DNA of 33,668 bases, from positions 1 through 33,668 of the forward strand of contig JALFYY010000006.1 in NCBI GenBank assembly GCA_022783865.1. The letters run 5' to 3'. The first letter of the stretch is position 1. Each line of letters opens with the position of its first letter. Position numbers and translations under genes: made by a program. Origin of the DNA: Bacteroidales bacterium. GTDB lineage: Bacteria; Bacteroidota; Bacteroidia; Bacteroidales; Paludibacteraceae. The notes beneath the pieces were generated by a model. The model saw only the letters and a program-made list of their open reading frames with translations. It searched no databases and was not told where the DNA came from. This document shows positions 31,877-33,668 of this stretch, one piece after another.

Positions 31877-33169
31877 ATGAACACACAGAAAACCATTGCC
31901 GTAGTCGGGTTGGGATATGTAGGTCTTCCGCTTGCTATCGAATTCGGCAAAAAGTATCGGGTCATCGGATTCGATGTAAACACCAACCGAGTACAAGAGT
32001 TGGAAAAAGGACAAGACCACACTTTAGAGGCTGACCTTATCGGAATGAAACAAGCCACCGATCTCTTCCATTCGGTAGGCAATGTAGGACTCAGTTTCTC
32101 GAGTAACGCCCAGGATTTGGAGCAGGCACAAATCTATATCGTAACCGTACCGACACCTATCGACCGGTTCAACAATCCCGATTTGACCCCCTTATTGAAA
32201 GCTTCTGCCACTATCGGCAAAACACTGAGGAAAGGCGATATCGTCATCTACGAATCCACCGTTTACCCCGGCTGCACGGAAGAAGACTGTGTACCCGTAC
32301 TGGAAGCGAACTCGGGACTCCGTTTCAACAAGGATTTCTTCTGCGGCTATTCGCCCGAGCGCATCAATCCAGGCGACAAAGTGAATACCCTGACCAAGAT
32401 ACGCAAAATCACTTCCGGATCTACAGGAGAGATTGCCGATGAAGTGGATGCACTCTATAATTCCATTCTGGAGAACGGTACGCACCGTGCACCAAACATA
32501 AAGACCGCCGAAGCCGCCAAAGCGGTAGAGAATTCACAACGCGATGTCAACATCTCCTTCATGAACGAGTTAGCACTCATCTGCGACCGCATCGGCATTG
32601 ACACCAACGACGTTATCGAAGCGGCTGGAACCAAGTGGAACTTCCTCAAATACCGCCCCGGATTAGTAGGCGGACATTGTATCTCAGTAGATCCCTATTA
32701 CTTGGCTCATAAGGCAAAAGCGCTCGGCTATAACCCAGAGGTTATTTTGTCGGGCAGACGCGTCAACAACAGTATCGCCAAGTTTATCGCCGACAAAACA
32801 CTCAAGCTCATGATTCAGAAAGACCACAAAATCAAAGGGGCAAATGTCCTTATGCTCGGCGTTACGTTCAAGGAAAACTGCCCTGACTGCAGAAATACCA
32901 AAGTGGTGGATATCGCTACCGAATTAGAAGACTTCGGGTGCTGCGTCGATATCTATGACCCATGGGCTGACCCCGATGTGGTAATGCACGAATACGGCAA
33001 ACAGCTCATTCCCGCTATTGACCCCCTGAAGCACTACGAAGCTATCATCGCATGCGTCAGTCACGACCAGTTCAAAACCTTCGACTTCAGAAAATACAAA
33101 GACAACAATGCCGTCATCTTCGACGTCAAGAACTTCGTTGACAGAGATTTGACGGACGCACGCCTATAA
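31877..33169 (+). CDS. nucleotide-sugar dehydrogenase (UDP-HexNAc 6-dehydrogenase type)
   Basis: A 430-residue NAD-dependent dehydrogenase that oxidises C6 of a UDP-sugar to a uronic acid for surface polysaccharide. The sequence IAVVGLGYVGLPLAIEFGK (7-25) is the Rossmann NAD site. VPTPID (about 94-99) and YESTVYPGCTEE follow, and the catalytic Cys268 lies in GLVGGHCISVDPYYL. VNNSIAKFI and the NCPDCRNTKVVDI segment complete the UDP-binding domain. Details such as YPGCTEEDCVP match the WbpO/TviB group acting on UDP-GalNAc or UDP-GlcNAc better than UDP-glucose dehydrogenases. Last gene of the cluster and followed by a strong terminator. Confidence 0.92.
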   Translation: MNTQKTIAVVGLGYVGLPLAIEFGKKYRVIGFDVNTNRVQELEKGQDHTLEADLIGMKQATDLFHSVGNVGLSFSSNAQDLEQAQIYIVTVPTPIDRFNNPDLTPLLKASATIGKTLRKGDIVIYESTVYPGCTEEDCVPVLEANSGLRFNKDFFCGYSPERINPGDKVNTLTKIRKITSGSTGEIADEVDALYNSILENGTHRAPNIKTAEAAKAVENSQRDVNISFMNELALICDRIGIDTNDVIEAAGTKWNFLKYRPGLVGGHCISVDPYYLAHKAKALGYNPEVILSGRRVNNSIAKFIADKTLKLMIQKDHKIKGANVLMLGVTFKENCPDCRNTKVVDIATELEDFGCCVDIYDPWADPDVVMHEYGKQLIPAIDPLKHYEAIIACVSHDQFKTFDFRKYKDNNAVIFDVKNFVDRDLTDARL

Positions 33170-33183
33170 AAGCATACATATAG

Positions 33184-33233
33184 AACAAACGGCAGCGGAG
33201 GGCATGATAGCCGTCTGCTGCCCGTTGTTTTAT
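33184..33233 (+). terminator. terminator of the polysaccharide cluster
   Basis: A 20-bp imperfect stem (33184-33203 with 33210-33229, 16 of 20 pairs) around a 6-nt loop, ending in GTTGTTTTA. It lies 14 bases after the dehydrogenase stop. Confidence 0.75.
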
Positions 33234-33396
33234 ACTATACGTTGACTTACACCAAAACTCAACGAAAGAAGCACGAAAACATACGGATGTTATATGTCGT
33301 TGCCGTATGGTTGCCGTCCTTTTGCTTTTATTCTCCCGTTCGCTGACAGCGAGCCAAGGCACACAACACGAAATGCCCCCCGAATGGCTCGCTTTT

Positions 33397-33450
33397 GCGC
33401 CGCATAGGAGTTATGCGGCGCGCTCTCTATCGGAAGCCCACTGGGCTTCC
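33397..33450. repeat. two adjacent perfect GC-rich hairpins
   Basis: GCGCCGCATA (33397-33406) pairs with TATGCGGCGC (33412-33421) over 10 bp around a 5-nt loop. Ten bases later GGAAGCCCA (33432-33440) pairs with TGGGCTTCC (33442-33450) over 9 bp with a single-base spacer. No T run follows either. They may be a structured RNA, a recombination site or REP-type DNA. Confidence 0.65.
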
Positions 33451-33546
33451 TTCATGCCGTAAATGAGAGGAAGGAGATATATAAACGAAAGGTAAGTGCC
33501 AGCAAGAGGGAAAGTGATAATGAAGAAAAAGGCTGGCTGTTCCTCA

Positions 33547-33590
33547 GGTATCCCTTCGCTATCCCTAAAGTATCCCTAAGGTATCCCTAA
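33547..33590. repeat. 11-bp tandem repeat (TATCCCTAA core)
   Basis: Four head-to-tail units with an 11-bp period: GGTATCCCTTC, GCTATCCCTAA, AGTATCCCTAA and GGTATCCCTAA. It is preceded by about 80 bases of purine-rich DNA, as the repeat at 26454 is followed by such DNA. Confidence 0.88.
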
Positions 33591-33668
33591 GGCAGAAGAC
33601 ACGAGACGGCGGCTGCGAGCAAGCAAGACCAGTTGAACACGCCTGCTCTCCGACAATGATCCGGTTCT

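Larger units (their letters stand above)
33170..33668. other. intergenic region at the window end
   Basis: No gene is supported. It holds the terminator of the cluster (33184-33231), a structured GC-rich segment with two adjacent perfect hairpins (33397-33450), purine-rich DNA, and an 11-bp tandem repeat (33547-33590). The sequence ends before any following gene can be recognised. Confidence 0.6.

Overview
The window looks like a chromosomal segment of a Bacteroidota (Bacteroidales-type) bacterium. The evidence is the gene content (TonB-dependent receptor with a long leader, parAB followed by a DUF5683 gene, diheme succinate dehydrogenase/fumarate reductase in sdhC-A-B order, YfhO, a 1496-residue type II-C Cas9) and the promoter grammar. 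Many upstream regions carry the Bacteroidota sigma-ABfr pattern TTTG-N19/20-TAnnTTTG instead of a -35/-10 pair. No rRNA or tRNA gene was found.

Layout. (1) 353-3339, plus strand: era and a TonB-dependent receptor. (2) 3655-12091, plus strand: a dense, probably co-transcribed run of parA, parB, a DUF5683 membrane protein, a MltD-like transglycosylase, a small MerR regulator, a YfhO-like membrane protein, an acyltransferase-3 and a GT10 fucosyltransferase-like enzyme. This joins chromosome segregation with cell-wall and surface-glycan work. (3) 12398-13209, plus: YtxH, a holin-superfamily membrane protein and a small membrane-anchored protein, closed by an 18-bp perfect inverted repeat. (4) 13309-21300: a complete type II-C CRISPR-Cas locus. 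It has cas9-cas1-cas2 on the minus strand, a tracrRNA on the plus strand just upstream of cas9, two gene fragments, then a 17-repeat, 16-spacer array read on the plus strand and a terminator. (5) 21539-26103, minus: an AlkD-like gene, a truncated phosphoesterase and the sdhCAB operon. (6) 26660-27007: a YjbR/MmcQ-family gene flanked by repeat-rich intergenic DNA. (7) 27429-33169, plus: a surface-polysaccharide cluster (Wzy-like polymerase, GT2, YeiH-like transporter, Wzx-like flippase, nucleotide-sugar dehydrogenase).

The most interesting part is the CRISPR locus. Each 47-bp repeat itself fits the promoter grammar: GTTG at repeat positions 1-4, exactly 20 nt, then TAACTTTG at 25-32. The same spacing occurs at the tracrRNA, cas9, parA and sdhC promoters. 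The tracrRNA anti-repeat pairs with repeat positions 1-25, so the repeat divides into a pairing half and a promoter half. This predicts that every spacer is transcribed from its own repeat. The cas9 promoter lies beyond the tracrRNA, so the cas9 mRNA leader would be fully antisense to tracrRNA. Three pairs of spacers are homologous. One pair differs at six positions, all synonymous third-codon positions, showing repeated capture from diverging relatives of the same mobile elements.

Intergenic DNA also holds three unrelated 11-bp tandem repeats of similar design, and a family of dispersed GC-rich palindromes. All functional assignments come from reading motifs by eye; no database search was run.
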